Made by a program: the position numbers and the translations under genes. Below are positions 23,461-35,261 of a stretch of 64,000 nt of DNA, piece after piece. The stretch comes from Theobroma cacao (lineage: Eukaryota > Streptophyta > Magnoliopsida > Malvales > Malvaceae), in the NCBI RefSeq assembly GCF_000208745.1, contig NC_030853.1, positions 2,478,590-2,542,589 of the forward strand. The letters run 5' to 3'. The number at the start of each line of letters is the position of its first letter. Position 1 is the first letter of the stretch. The notes under the pieces are model-generated. The model was given only the letters and a program-made list of their open reading frames with translations, made no database searches and was not told where the DNA came from.

Positions 23461-24041
23461 GTGTTTAACATGCATATATGAACTTTTGGGAAGAACTATA
23501 TGGCTCAAGATTTGGCTTATCTCTCCAACAATTCTCTTCTTCAGTACACAATATATGGCTGAATTTTTTTTCCAGGTAGTAATTAGAATCAAGATATGTT
23601 AAGAGTAAAACTAATATATATACAGGAAACTTTAAAAATGTTGTAGCATATAAATTAATGAACTCAGCAACAGATTTATTTGTAAACATTTGGGATGTAA
23701 TTAATTCTTCTCTAGATTGAAACCTACTCAAATTTGAGAATGGAAAAAGATAAATAAATTACATTGCCTGAAAGGACAATGATTAACTATTCTTTAACAT
23801 TTCAAATACACATTTGTCTAAATGTCCGACCATTTCCTTCAAAAATAAGGTTTTGAGTTTGAATTTACCTCCCCTTTTGATTTCCTAGCTTAAGTATAAG
23901 AAAAGAAAAAACGAAAAACCAAAGAACAAATTAACATTCCTAAAGTTACAACTTTTATTTCATAAGGAAAGGAGTAAAGCCAGGACAAAGGCATACAACA
24001 TTTTTTTCATCTAGCTATATATGCATGATGATGGGATTCTT

Positions 24042-25433
24042 TCAAAAGGGTGTGTAGATTTGCATCTGACTCAAGATATGTTCAAAATTGTCTGTTGACT
24101 TCTCTATGGGATGAGTGTGCATCCCTTCGTATGTGGTCACCACAACACTTTCATCTTTGGTTAGACGTTGAACTTGCTTCTTTACATTGCATCCTTGATG
24201 TGTGCATCGGTAGTAGCTCCTGAACATGGAAAATCATAGTGTTATTCACTAGCTCAAACTATGCATTGATTCAAAAATCAGAATTTGGAACACAAAATAT
24301 AGTTCAAGGAACAGGCTATATGAATAGGGGCTGATGATGCGAAATTTACAAGTGTTTGTAGCTCAATTATTCATTCCTTTTTCTTTTAATTAACCAAAAA
24401 GAGGAGAATTAAGCTAGGATCAAGTTGAAAAAACCGATGCTGATTAGAAAATGATGCTTTCCATGGTATGAAATCATCAAGAGATGCTGATTCATGGTAT
24501 GTACCTTTTTTATGCTCTGAATGATCCTAAAGACACATTTGACTATTAATGAAAAGCAATGCTGTGTTCATGGAGGCTCTAGAGTTTGGACTAACCTTCT
24601 CCCACGATTATTCCCATTCAAACACAGAATTTTTGGAGTATTAACTTTTAACTAGTGCATACGATGTCTGATATTTCATGGGTATATATGAATTCTTCTG
24701 ATCTGTTAAGGAGAATTATTGTGAGATGTATAGAGGAAAAAAAAAACCCTAGTCAAAATAATTGTAGAAACTTATGATTCATGGAATATTTTATCTTTGG
24801 TAACCATGCAAGGGGTAGTGTGCATGCATATTGGAAATAGTTTGACATCCACAAACTCAAGTCTGAAAGGAACAAATGGCACTAACTCTTATCTTCTCAG
24901 CTAGGTAAAATTAAGTGGGATATACCTATCATACTTTTACAGTGAAAGGAAAATGATATGGATGATAATGGTGGGGCATGCATGATTGAAAAGATAGTGA
25001 AGATTATCACCCAGGGAATAAGGGGAAAAGCAACGGTAGAAAAGAAAGAAAAAGTTTTTGGAGTCAAAATTACAAACCTAGGAAATTTGTTGTTCTTAAC
25101 AGCTTTTTGGCCATATTTCCTCCATCGATATCCATCATCAAGTATATCAACCTGACTCCTTGTTTGAAAAGCATATCTAGGCTTCCTAATCTTCTTTTCC
25201 TTCTTTTTACCTAATTTTACCTCAGTTTCAGAACCAACAAAACTCCCATTCTGGACAAGTTCTTTAACTTCTGGTTTCTGGATGAAGCTCTCTGTCTTCA
25301 AACCCAAGAACCCATTCGAGCTGTTGCCATGGAAATTGTTAAAAACTTGTGAACTAGGTGCCATGTTTGTTGGAAAAGGGTAAGCTGATGCTGCTGACGA
25401 GGAGATAGGAAAGAACATTTGATAGTTCTCCAT
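24042..25433 (-). CDS. WRKY75-like: WRKY transcription factor, group IIc, WRKY75-like
   Basis: Two exons: 25433-25078 and 24219-24042, giving 177 residues. The WRKY domain has W104-K110 (WRKYGQK, intact) and a C-X4-C-X23-H-X-H zinc site (C124, C129, H153, H155). The single intron (858 bp) splits the Arg codon of KFPR/SYYR, the position typical of this subgroup. The stretch ahead of the domain ([19 protein letters not shown]) and the tail ([20 protein letters not shown]) are hallmarks of the WRKY75/45/43/24/56 clade. The N-terminus ([20 protein letters not shown]) is Ser-rich, with a Lys-rich patch (KKKEKKIRK, about 76-84) as a likely nuclear signal. The protein should bind W-boxes (TTGAC) in the nucleus; relatives act in phosphate starvation, senescence and defence. 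Which role applies here cannot be told from sequence. Confidence 0.95.
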
Positions 25434-25459
25434 GTGGAATCAAAGCCAGTGCTTATAAA

Positions 25460-25493
25460 GAAGAAGAAGAAGAAGAAGAAGAAGAAGAAGAAG
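25460..25493. repeat. (GAA)n microsatellite in the WRKY 5' leader
   Basis: About eleven GAA units (TTC on the WRKY mRNA) beginning roughly 27 bp upstream of the ATG. Pyrimidine-rich leaders are common in plant genes; no specific function claimed. Confidence 0.85.
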
Positions 25494-25605
25494 GATGAGA
25501 GAAAGTCTACTGCAAAAGAAGAGGCGGCTTGTTGGCCAAAAAGCTACACAAATTCATTCAACTGAGATGTATGCAGAGCAAAAGCAGCAGAAAAATACAA
25601 TCCCA

Positions 25606-25613
25606 TATTTATA
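25606..25613 (-). promoter_or_regulatory. TATA box of the WRKY gene
   Basis: The minus strand reads TATAAATA about 175 bp upstream of the ATG, giving a predicted leader of about 140 nt that carries the TTC repeat. Confidence 0.55.
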
Positions 25614-25766
25614 GTGTTAAAGGTGTCGTAGACGGCACGAAAATTTTTCCAATTTATGGAAAATTAGCTTCATCAGCGGATTTGATCAGGAAAAAAGTAA
25701 GGTGGAAAATTAGGGGCGGCTTCATCATTAGGACAAAGACATTTCATTTTAGCAAAATAAATAAAA

Positions 25767-25768
<2 letters not shown>

Positions 25769-25804
<36 letters not shown>

Positions 25805-25833
25805 NNNNNTATATATATGATATATATATATAT
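25769..25833. repeat. (TA)n tract interrupted by a 5-base N gap
   Basis: Alternating TA on both sides of N at 25805-25809. The gap probably reflects assembly trouble in the repeat, so the true length is unknown. Frames through it are artefacts. Confidence 0.9.
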
Positions 25834-26146
25834 TTCTTTGCCAAGGGAAATTGCTTCTCATTGTTGGATATTGTAGACTAACAGCAGTCTCCTTTTGGAC
25901 TGATCTCATTTCACACGTGTTTCAAAAGAATTTTCTTTATTACATATTCAGTACATTGAATTTTTTTTCTCTTATATTATATTCATGTTTTTTGTGTGGT
26001 GGGTGCCATGTTGTTTTAGTGCAGTTGTGACTGCGCCTCCTTCTCAGTTTCCACGAAGCATCATCAAATTAATGCCAACAGCTACATCTCCTACAGTCAA
26101 GTTGCAGTACCATGTGCTTATTAATGCATGGATGGTTTCTCTCGCT

Positions 26147-26430
26147 ATTGTCAATTGATTTTAAGTTGAGTGTTTATATATTTTAAAACTTAATCAACAT
26201 AATATTAGAGTAAGTGTTGTCTCCATTCGTTGATCTGAGAGCCCTCTTCTACAATTCATACTATGTAATAAGTTTGTGTTCTTTATACATAAAGCAAATA
26301 TTAGAATGGTAAAAAAAAGACATCTCACATCAATCAAGTTTGAGCTACTTTGAGTATATAAATATAATAGAGAATTCTTTATCTATTATTAATTGATTTA
26401 AGATTGAATATTCATTTTAAAATTTTAAAA
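26147..26430. repeat. Dispersed TRIM-like repeat, copy 2
   Basis: Second member of the family at 9431-9728, sharing ATAATATTAGAGTAAGT, GAGTATATAAATATAA and TTTATCTATTATTAATTGAT in the same order. Again the two flanking blocks are similar to each other. It lies upstream of the WRKY gene. Confidence 0.5.
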
Positions 26431-26589
26431 ATAGTTTATTATTTAACTATAAATAATAAACTATATGTATATTTTTTTATAATTTATTCAATTAAGTATT
26501 TTAACTTTAATTAATATTTTTATTAAATTGAAATATTAACTAATTTTTATTTATCTTCTTATTGATATTAAAATCCTTACTAAAATATA

Positions 26590-27218
26590 CAGTAAAACCT
26601 TTATAAATTAATAAGCTTGGGACCATGAAAATTTATTAATTAATTGAGATATTATTTAATTGATAAATTAATAATTTATTAATTTATATATGAATTAATA
26701 AAAAATTAATTTATCAAGGTATTTTTTATTTTTTTTCCAAAATATTGAACTTAATACATGTATTGTGTATTTGTGATTATACAAATATTACCTAATTATT
26801 GAATTACAAATTATCATTATTTTATGTGTTTATTTAACTAAAACAAGTTCACGATTGTAATTAGTCTTATTAAATAGAAGTCATATATCTATCCATTTTT
26901 GAAACAAACTAAAATTACATTCGATGTATACTTAATTAATATACTTCATGAACATTAAGTCAAACAAAAACATCTATAAAAAGAATGTACAGTATTATAA
27001 ACAGTAAAACTAAACACAATAGTTTCTCATCTCAAAAGTGTAAAGAAATCAATAATGACTAATGAAAAGATAATACACTAAGAAAAGTTAAAGATGAGGT
27101 CTAAAGAGATATCAATTTCAAGAAAAACAAGTAACATTGAAGTCATATTTTACAGAGATCTCTTAATTGAGTCATGTATATATATACTTTTAATGTATAT
27201 AAAGATTATTAATTTATA
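26590..27218 (-). mobile_element. Left part of a pogo/Emigrant-like transposon split by LINE-1
   Basis: Begins, after a TA at 26588-26589, with the inverted repeat CAGTAAAACCTTTATAAATT. This is the terminal sequence known from plant pogo-like elements (Emigrant/Lemi1 family). About 27084-27172 retains a broken copy of the transposase C-terminus (SDINFKKKQ-like and TLKSYF-like words, plus strand). The part ends at 27218 in ATTATTAATTTATA, the sequence also found at the far side of the LINE. Strand is nominal. Confidence 0.8.
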
Positions 27219-27539
27219 TTTGTTTTGAATAGCATAATTTTTTTTAAAAAAAAGGAAGGGGAGAGTCCTAACAAAAAAGGAGAAACTCCAAGCCTTAATC
27301 AAAGGTACATCAGACTACAAGGTAATCCTAAAGCACAAAGGACACAACAAAAACAATCAAGAATAGAATAAAACCACAAACAAAAGAGGAGAATAACACC
27401 AGAAGAAGAATTCGAAAACACAACAAGTAACCAAAAACTTGAATGCAATAAGAAGTATGATTAACCACAACCTTGGCTAGGCAATCCTCAAGGTAGTTTG
27501 CTTCATGGGGAATATGGATGAAAAACTAATTCTCAATAT

Positions 27540-30500
27540 TTTCATCAAGAAATTAATCTGTCTAAGAATGCACTTGAATAGCCAAGGAAAAGAAAAGAGA
27601 CAGTTGATCTATTTGATAGCATTGGCAGAGTTCGATTCATTAGTGAGATTGTGAGAAGAATTCTAGTGAGATGCTGCAAAAATAGTAAAGGTTCTTTAAT
27701 AGCAAAGACCTTTGCCACATTAGAATCACTAATACCCAGCAATTTAGAAAATAGGATTTTGACATTACCTTCATGATCTTGGAGAGCTCTTCCAATTTCA
27801 GAAAGACCTAGGCTCATGAGTAGCACCATCAACAATGAATTTCAATGACCCAACTGCTAACTTCAACCAATCACACTTCTTTTTTGTCTTCTTAATCATC
27901 TGGGAGGCTTTAGTGAAATTCAAGTTTCAAATCATGTCAATCACTGAAGAATTAGAGTTAGGCCATTTTGCTTTGCCCTATGAACAAATCCTCAGCTTGA
28001 TAATGTTGAAAATATGACCTGAGTCCCAAGGCTTTCCATTGAAAACCAAATTGTTCCCATGAATCCAAATCGTCTAGAGAATTGTAAAAAATGACAATTT
28101 TCAAACCAGAAAATGATCTTTGCCACTGATAGCCTCATTCTAAGCAGAAAAAGATCCCTCAAATTTTTAGGAGAGATCCAAGAAAATTCTCATGAATTAA
28201 CCCATAACATCCAAACACACCAAACATCATAACAATCAAAGAAAAGATGTTCAACAATTTTAATAACGACATTACAAATAAGGCAAAGGGCAACATTCCT
28301 ATCAATAAGACCTTTTCTATGAAGTTCTCCTTTAACTGCAATCTTACCTTTCATCACTTTCCTACAGAAAATTTCACATTTAGATGGAACAAGATTAGCC
28401 CAGATAGAATTCCAAAAGAGTTTATTGCCATTAGGATCAAATGTAGATTTATAAAAACAACAGGAGGAATAGAAACCATAAGAGTTGTTTTTCCAAATGA
28501 CTTTGTCAAGTTCATCTTTATCAAGAAAGACATTATCAAGAATTCCCATCAAATTAAACCACTGATCCCTTTCCCAGTCAAGAAGGTTACGTCTTAACTA
28601 AATTTTCTATATCCACAAATCATCTTTCCATTCACCATAATCAGTCAAAACACCATCTTTGAGAGAAAAGAGAGAACAAAGATCCTAAGGAATGATGATT
28701 TAAAGAGACAACCCTTAACCCATTCATCATGTCAGAATTTAATTTTATCACTTTTGTCAGGAAAAAACCTCATACCAACAAAAAACAGAAAGCAAAGAGG
28801 TTTGGTGATGTTTTTCTAAATAAGAGAGACAAACCTTGAAGGAGAGAAAGTCGAAAGGAGAGAAAGTCGGAATGAGAGCATTGGGATTCATACTATCTTT
28901 TTCAATGATTATTTCCTTCAAAAGCTATCCATTTCTTCATTAAAACGCCAAAGCCATTTATGAAGAAGAATAAAATTCTTGAGCTAAAGGTTGACAATGC
29001 CTAAACCACGATTTTCCTTAAGGTAACAAATCATATCGCAATCAACATAATGAATCCTTCTTTTGTTATTAGAACCACTCTAAAGAAATTTTTGAATAAT
29101 TTTATCAAGTTTATCCTTTATCCCGATTGGCAAACAAAACAAGTACATGTTATAATTTGGCAATGAAGCAAAGACAAAATTAATAAAGGTGAGCTTCCCT
29201 CATGACGAGTGAAGATTATCTTTCCAACCAGCCAACATTAACTCAAATTTCTCCACTATAGGATTCCACAAGGTATTAGAGTTGAGATGAACCCCAATCG
29301 ACAACCTCAAATAAAATGTAAAGAAATAAGCCAACTTTGCTAGAAATCTTCTATGCCTACTCATCAATAAAATGCCTTTCCACACCAACTCCAAAAATGA
29401 AACTTTTCAGAAAATTCATCTTAAGCCCAGAGAAAAGTTGGAAGCCACGAAGAATATGTTTGATGTAGATAAGATTGTCAGCACCTGATTTACAGAAGAA
29501 AATTGTATCATTAATGCCTTGAAGGTGAAAGACAATTAAGCCATTATTTTCCACTTCAATCCCTTGAAAAAACCCCATTTGAGATAGTATTGTTAACCAT
29601 AAGACTCAAAGAATTGCTAACCAAATTGAATAGAAAGGGTGAAAGAGGACAACCTTGGTGAAAACCGTTATTCATCTTGAATTGCTTGGTGAAAATACCA
29701 TCGATCAGAACAAAAATAGTAGCCATAGAAATGTAGGAGAAAATCCACTTGCGCCATTTATTCCCAAAACCAATCTTATCAAGCGAAGTCAAGAAACTCC
29801 TAATCAAAACTGTCGAACGCTTTTTCAAAGTCAATTTTAAAGACCATTCGCCCTTGATCATTTTTTTATAAGGTCAATAACCTCATTAGCCAGAAAAACA
29901 CAATCCAGGATTTGTCTACCTTTGGTAAAGGTAAATTGGGTTTGACAAATAATTTTTTCCATCACTTGTCGAAGCTTGTTAGAAAGAACTTTAACCATTA
30001 ATTTATACAGATTGCCCGCAAGACTAATCGGGTGATAATCATAATGATTTCTACGATTAAAGCGCTTCGAAATCAAGGAGATAAAAGAAAAGTTAATTCT
30101 TTTATTCGAAGAACCAAAGTCATAAAACTTAGAGAAAAGATTCATAATCTTAAACTTGATTTTGTCCCATAGATTCTTGAAAAAAGAGAAATTGAAGCCG
30201 TTCGGTCTAGGCAATTTATTTCCATCATTGCCAGCAATAGGATTCTAGACTTCATTCTTAAAGAAGGGACGTTCCAACCAAGAAGCAAACTTCGACTCCA
30301 AAAAGTTTAAATGACAGTCAAATTCAGCCACCTTGAAGATAGATTTTTTCTAAAGTGGGCTTTAAAATAGAAAGCAACAGAGTTCAAAAATAGATTTAAG
30401 ATCAGAATAGGAAATACCATCAACAATAGCATTCTCAATCCTATTAAGCCTCCTCCTATTAGAAGCTACGTCATAAAAAAAAACTGGTGTTATGGTCACC

Positions 30501-31450
30501 TTCAAGAAACCACTTGATAAACAACTTTTGTTGCCACGATCTTTCCTTAGCTTGATATAAATTCCAATGTTGGCCTTAAGAAAAATAAAAAAATTCCTCA
30601 TAGAACTTTTAAGAGGATCATTATGAAGGGTAGAGAGCTTATCTTGAATATCCTTCTCACAAGTCGCTATTTTATTATTTAAATTCCCAAACTCAAAATA
30701 TTTCCATTATTTAATTTTAGACTTGATCATCTAAAGTTTATCTTATAAGGGTAAACTTCGATCAGTGCTATTATCTAGATTCCTCCATTTCGAAGTCATA
30801 AGATTCTAAAAACTATCTTCCTCGAGCCAGAAGTTAAAGAAACCAAAAAGTCTAGGGCTTTGGTCATTCAATCCATCACAAAGAGAAAACGGATTATGGT
30901 CGGAAAGAGACGAAGGTAAGCATTTTTGAACAAAATCATGCCATTTGGGATTGAAAAGAAGATCAATGATAAATCGGTCCAACCTTCTAAAAAAAGGTGG
31001 ATCTTGATGATTACACTAAGTGAAACTATTGCCAGTCAAAGTAAAATAAAAAAGATCAGCCTCATTGATGAACTCTTGAAATGAAGAATGGTTATCACAT
31101 TACCCATTCCACCAAGTCTTTCATTCTGTGAAAGCACAGCATTAAAGTCACCTTTAATACACCATGGTATACCATAATTCTTAATAAACTCTACAACTTC
31201 CATAAAGATATCCTTTCTCATATCATCATCATTAGGATCATAAAAATTGTCAAAACCCACACTTTTATTATCCCTTTTCCACGTTCTAGATAAAATAATA
31301 TAATATTTGTCTTCAGTAACAGAATTACAATTAAAAAAGAAATCTTGCCAACCAATAATGAGACTTCCAAAAGCCCTCTTCGAAGCCATAGAAGCCCGAG
31401 ATGGAATTGCCCTTCCATCAACTTTTGAGAATTCTAAGATTAGCAAACTT
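27540..31450 (-). pseudogene. LINE-1 ORF2: endonuclease, reverse transcriptase, zf-RVT, RNase H (broken)
   Basis: In order from the 5' side: an endonuclease piece at 31036-31446 (FYDPNDDDMRKD..., CIKGDFNAVLSQNERLGG); reverse transcriptase at 29357-30214 (YHPISLAGNLYKLMVKVLSN, FTFTKGRQILD, GCPLSPFLFNLVSN); a zinc-binding zf-RVT region at 28190-28552 (WANLVPSKCEIFCRK, CLICN, EHLFFDC); and an RNase H piece at 27545-27835 (RALQDHEGNVKILFSKL). At the catalytic YADD position it reads GIND, so the polymerase is dead even apart from the stops. The pieces lie in different frames. Confidence 0.9.
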
Positions 31451-31659
31451 TAACTTAATCTCTTAAAAAAAACTAAACATAGGTTAACAAAAGATATTAC
31501 CCTCTTCATTGTTCTCCATTTTTCACTCTTATTTAAACCCTTTAAATTTCAAGAAAATAAAATCATTGAAAAATCAAGAGCACAAAGAATAAAACCACAA
31601 TGCGATTACACTTCTTGGCAAACCTCAATGTCCGTTAATAAATTTATAATATGAGGATT

Positions 31660-34093
31660 AGGGTCTTAAAAAAAATCACCAATATTGTTAATAAGATTTA
31701 GAGAATCGACAACCTCTTTTTTAAGAATAGAATTCCTGTGATCAATGTCAACATCAGTGATAAAATTATCAAAGGGAGTTAAGGTAGGAGATGTACTGTT
31801 TCCCAAGGCAATGATGATGTTCCTTCTAATATTTTTCCTTCTTTTGCACATAAAATCTCTTTTCTCTTTTCTCCTATTAATAACAAATCTTAATGCAGAG
31901 TTGTTAGTTTTTTTCTTACTGTGACTAGAAGAAAAATGAAGGAAAAAGACTACCATTATAACCATTGTTGACTTCAATAAGGGTATCAAAAAGTTAAATA
32001 AACTCTCATTGGCAAAAAGGACTTGTAATAGAAACATTAGGGTTTTCATTGGAAAGCAAGCAAGGTGAGGAGAAATTCAGAAGAGGCAAACCTTCAGGCT
32101 GATAAAGAGATTGATTCCTAATCATCATTAAAAAGGTTGCCTCTAAATCACATTCATTAATCAATGGAAAAATGGAAGAAGTCTTAGAAACTCTTTTAAC
32201 CACAATAAGAGGACTACAAAAAGAATTAAAACCATCCTCAAGAACGACAGATTTAAAATTAGCGTGATTATTAAAAGGATGAGAATCCATCAGCAAGACC
32301 TTCTTCTTAGATTTTTTACCAACTTTACATTTTTTCGTCCATATTTCGATTTTCGTTAAGGTCTACCTTTCTTTTTATCTTTAAGTTTCTTACCCTTTTT
32401 AATAGCCTTGTTTAAAGGAGGAAAAGAAATGCAAAAAGCCTTGAAGGAAGAGAATAGGTGTTGAAACTTTTAGAGCTCGAATCCTTTAGACTCATAAGAG
32501 TAGAAAAGGCCTAACTCAGATTTAAACATCAAGTTCCTATCCATCAAGTTCTTAGAGGCTCGAATAAAGGCAATAAGGCTTCCATCCAAACAAGCCCCTA
32601 TTTCTTCCATAGAAGGATCCAAACCCGAATCAAGATCCAAATAAATGCCATCACCTTTCCCCTCATCCAACATTTCGAGCTTTACACTTATAAGATTAAT
32701 GTCAACACCTAACTCCTTGACATTTTGCTTAAAAGCTTAGGACAAGGATAAATGTCTCAAGATATGATTTAGAACATTAAAATGATTGTGGGAATAGATA
32801 GATGGGTGCTCTAACTTGAACATATCAAAACCTGCACCATCTTGAAAACCAAGTTTATAGCATTTGGTTTACAAAAACCAGTTTTCCCAATCGCCATCAA
32901 TGGGAGAAAAATCAGAAGAACACCCTGATTCAGATGGCTTAAATATAGCTTCAGAAATTTTCTATTAACATTCAGCTTCCTATAAAAACATTCAAGAAAC
33001 AATAATAGAACAACACCAACCATTAATAATAAACTTGGAGGAACATGGTTGAACCCTTTCATTAGAAACCTCAATAAGAATACAAGCAAAATCAACCCTT
33101 TTCATGGTGGCAATATCTTTATCAAGAAGAGTAAAGGAGCTCCAATGATCACTTAGTGCTTTAAAGACATTAAAATGCCATAAATAGACAATAAGACCTT
33201 TCACCTTAAACCAAGTCCATTTTTCCTTTGAAGTCAAATGATGATCATAAGGAGATAAGAACAAGAACCAAAGCTCGAACATGTCAAAACACTCTTTGAT
33301 CAAATCTATCATGTTTTTCCTATCACCAAAGGACATGAGAACTTTTCTTTCCCCTACTAGACAAAAACGAACCCAAATATCTTGAGAAAAAAGACGTGAT
33401 TAAATAAAACCAAGTTTAAAATCCTCCTTCAAGATTCCAATAACAAGGGAATCAACCCAATCCATAACTGGCACAGACACCGTAATTTTACAAGCCATAT
33501 CATTAGTCTTACCAATGTCAGAATCAATGATTAGCAAGACAATAGGGGAAATAGGAACCACCGAGACTTTAGTAACGTCAAGCTTATCCAACAAGGCTTC
33601 ATTATCAACTTCAACCTTACCCATCAAGGCTTCTTTATAAGATAATGGCTTTAAACATGCAAAATGTTCCCTACCATTATCATCCTCAGGCAAATCATGT
33701 GAACTAGCCTTAGAATCGCAAGTAGATCTATTCTTTCTTGCCAAGGAAACTTTCAAAAACCCACCATGTAGATGCAAATCAAAACCTTCTCTAACAACTT
33801 TGAGTTGTTCAGATTCATATTAAAATCTAATGAAGGCATATGTATAGGTCCAACATACCTTACTTGAAGGAGCGATCGCCACGAAAATATCCATAATATG
33901 ACCAAAACAACATAAAAATGTCTCTAAGCACTCCCTGGGAAATATTCAAAGGCAAGTTGCCAATAAAAACAGAAAACAAATTGCTCTTCCATTGATCTAG
34001 ACTCACAGAAAGCTTGTAGTTTGAAGTCTTATCAGAGAACGATTTGAACTTTGCTACACGAACGTTACTTGGTCTCCAAATCTCTTTCCTCAT
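31660..34093 (-). pseudogene. LINE-1 ORF1: RRM-like nucleic-acid-binding protein (broken)
   Basis: The first piece (34093-33860) contains QWKSNLFSVFIGNLPLNISQ, an RNP2-type start of an RRM domain as in plant LINE ORF1. A following piece near 32992-33336 (ECFDMFELWFLFLSPYDHHL, then WTWFKVKGLIVYLWHFNVFK) matches the DUF4283-like region of ORF1 seen intact in LINE 2 (DLFEPWFLSISPYCVGL, IPLHIWHINSFKAIG). Later pieces (32470-32673, 32006-32296, 31666-32049) are the acidic, Ser-rich C-terminal part. Several frameshifts separate them. Confidence 0.85.
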
Positions 34094-34120
34094 TCCGCCG
34101 CATCACTCCATCTTCCATTA

Positions 34121-34273
34121 ATTATTAATTTATAAATCAAGTAGGACCTATTTGGTTTTTTAAATGTATTATTTTATAAATTTAACGAATTATCAATTTA
34201 CCACCTTCGTCCCAAGTTAGGACCGACTAAAATTATTATTTAATTGAAGTTATTAATTTATAGAGGTTTACTG
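34121..34273 (-). mobile_element. Right part of the split pogo/Emigrant-like transposon
   Basis: Continues the element cut at 27218 and ends with the inverted repeat (reverse complement starts CAGTAAACCTCTATAAATTA) followed by TA at 34274-34275. Comparison with the unsplit copy at 34359-35065 confirms that the two parts join at ATTATTAATTTATA. Confidence 0.8.
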
Positions 34274-34358
34274 TACTTTTCTTAATTATTAACTTTTATA
34301 AAATTAATATTGGAAATTGACTAATATTTATATTATACCTTATATGATATACCTTATA

Positions 34359-35065
34359 CAATAAATCCTCTATAAATTAATACCCTTGGGACCATGAAAA
34401 TTTTTTAATTAATTGAGATATTATTTAATCTATAAATTAATAATTTATTAATTTATATAGTAATTAATAAAAAATTAATTTATCAAGGTATTTTTTATTT
34501 TTTCTCAAAACATTAAACTTAATACATGTATTATGTATTGTGATTATACAAATATTATATCTAATTACTGAATCACAAATTATCATTTTTTGTGGCGAGC
34601 AAATTATTGAGAACATCATGGAAATGACAAAGAAAATGAAGTTGAAGACAATAGCTCTGTACTAGAGCCTATCTGGCACAAAGATGCACTCAAAACAACA
34701 TTAATCACATTGTATAATTTTCTCTAATAATACGAGAACATTACACCAGATCGCTTTTTGATGTACTTAAAAAAGTTAAAGATGAGATCTAAAGTGACAT
34801 CAATTTCAAGAAAAAACAAGAAACATTGAAGTCATATTTTGCAAAGACCTCCTAATTGAGTTATGTATATATATAATATTTTATTGTATAAAGAGATTAT
34901 TAATTTATATATCAAGTAAGAACTATGTGTTTTTTTAAAATACATTACATTATAAATTTAGCAAATTATTAATTTACCATGTTATTCTCGAGTCAGAACC
35001 GATCAAAAATATTTTTTAATCAAGATTATTAATTTATCAAATATTAATTAATAGAGGTTTTATTG
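34359..35065 (+). mobile_element. Second pogo/Emigrant-like element, unsplit and internally deleted
   Basis: About 707 bp, flanked by TA (34357-34358 and 35066-35067). The ends are CAATAAATCCTCTATAAATT and the inverse of CAATAAAACCTCTATTAATT. Inside, the plus strand keeps the C-terminus of a pogo-like transposase: HKDALKTTLITLYNFL, then after stops and a shift LKKVKDEI, stop, SDINFKKKQETLKSYFAKTS, stop. The DDE core is absent, so it is non-autonomous. It lies 84 bp from the end of the split copy and shares its structure. Confidence 0.85.
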
Positions 35066-35261
35066 TATATTTCATGTCTTTATTCTTTAAATATTAACTA
35101 ATTGAGAGTTGATCAAATCATGATTTATAAATTTATTATTTTTTATTATAATATTTACGTATTAAATCATTCACATAAACATATAAAAAAACGTAATTGA
35201 TGAGAAAAGTATACGAAAACAATCAAAGTGGAATGTGTTTTTCATTGAATTACATATATCA

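Larger units (their letters stand above)
27219..34120 (-). mobile_element. LINE retrotransposon 1 (L1 clade with RNase H), full length but decayed
   Basis: About 6.9 kb in minus orientation, with its 5' end near 34120 and 3' end near 27219. It is bordered by a 14-bp direct repeat, ATTATTAATTTATA (27205-27218 and 34121-34134), that fits a target-site duplication. Both ORFs are recognisable but shattered by stops and frameshifts. The 3' end shows only a weak A-rich tail on the element strand (TTTGTTTT on the plus strand). It sits inside the pogo-like element, so it arrived later than that element. It is clearly more decayed than LINE 2 at 51132-58434. Confidence 0.9.

Noticed and set aside
25529..25876. 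115-codon frame through the (TA)n tract and N gap
   Set aside because: It runs through N bases and simple repeat and overlaps the WRKY leader and promoter.
28247..28597. 116-codon plus-strand frame
   Set aside because: Antisense to the zf-RVT part of LINE 1.
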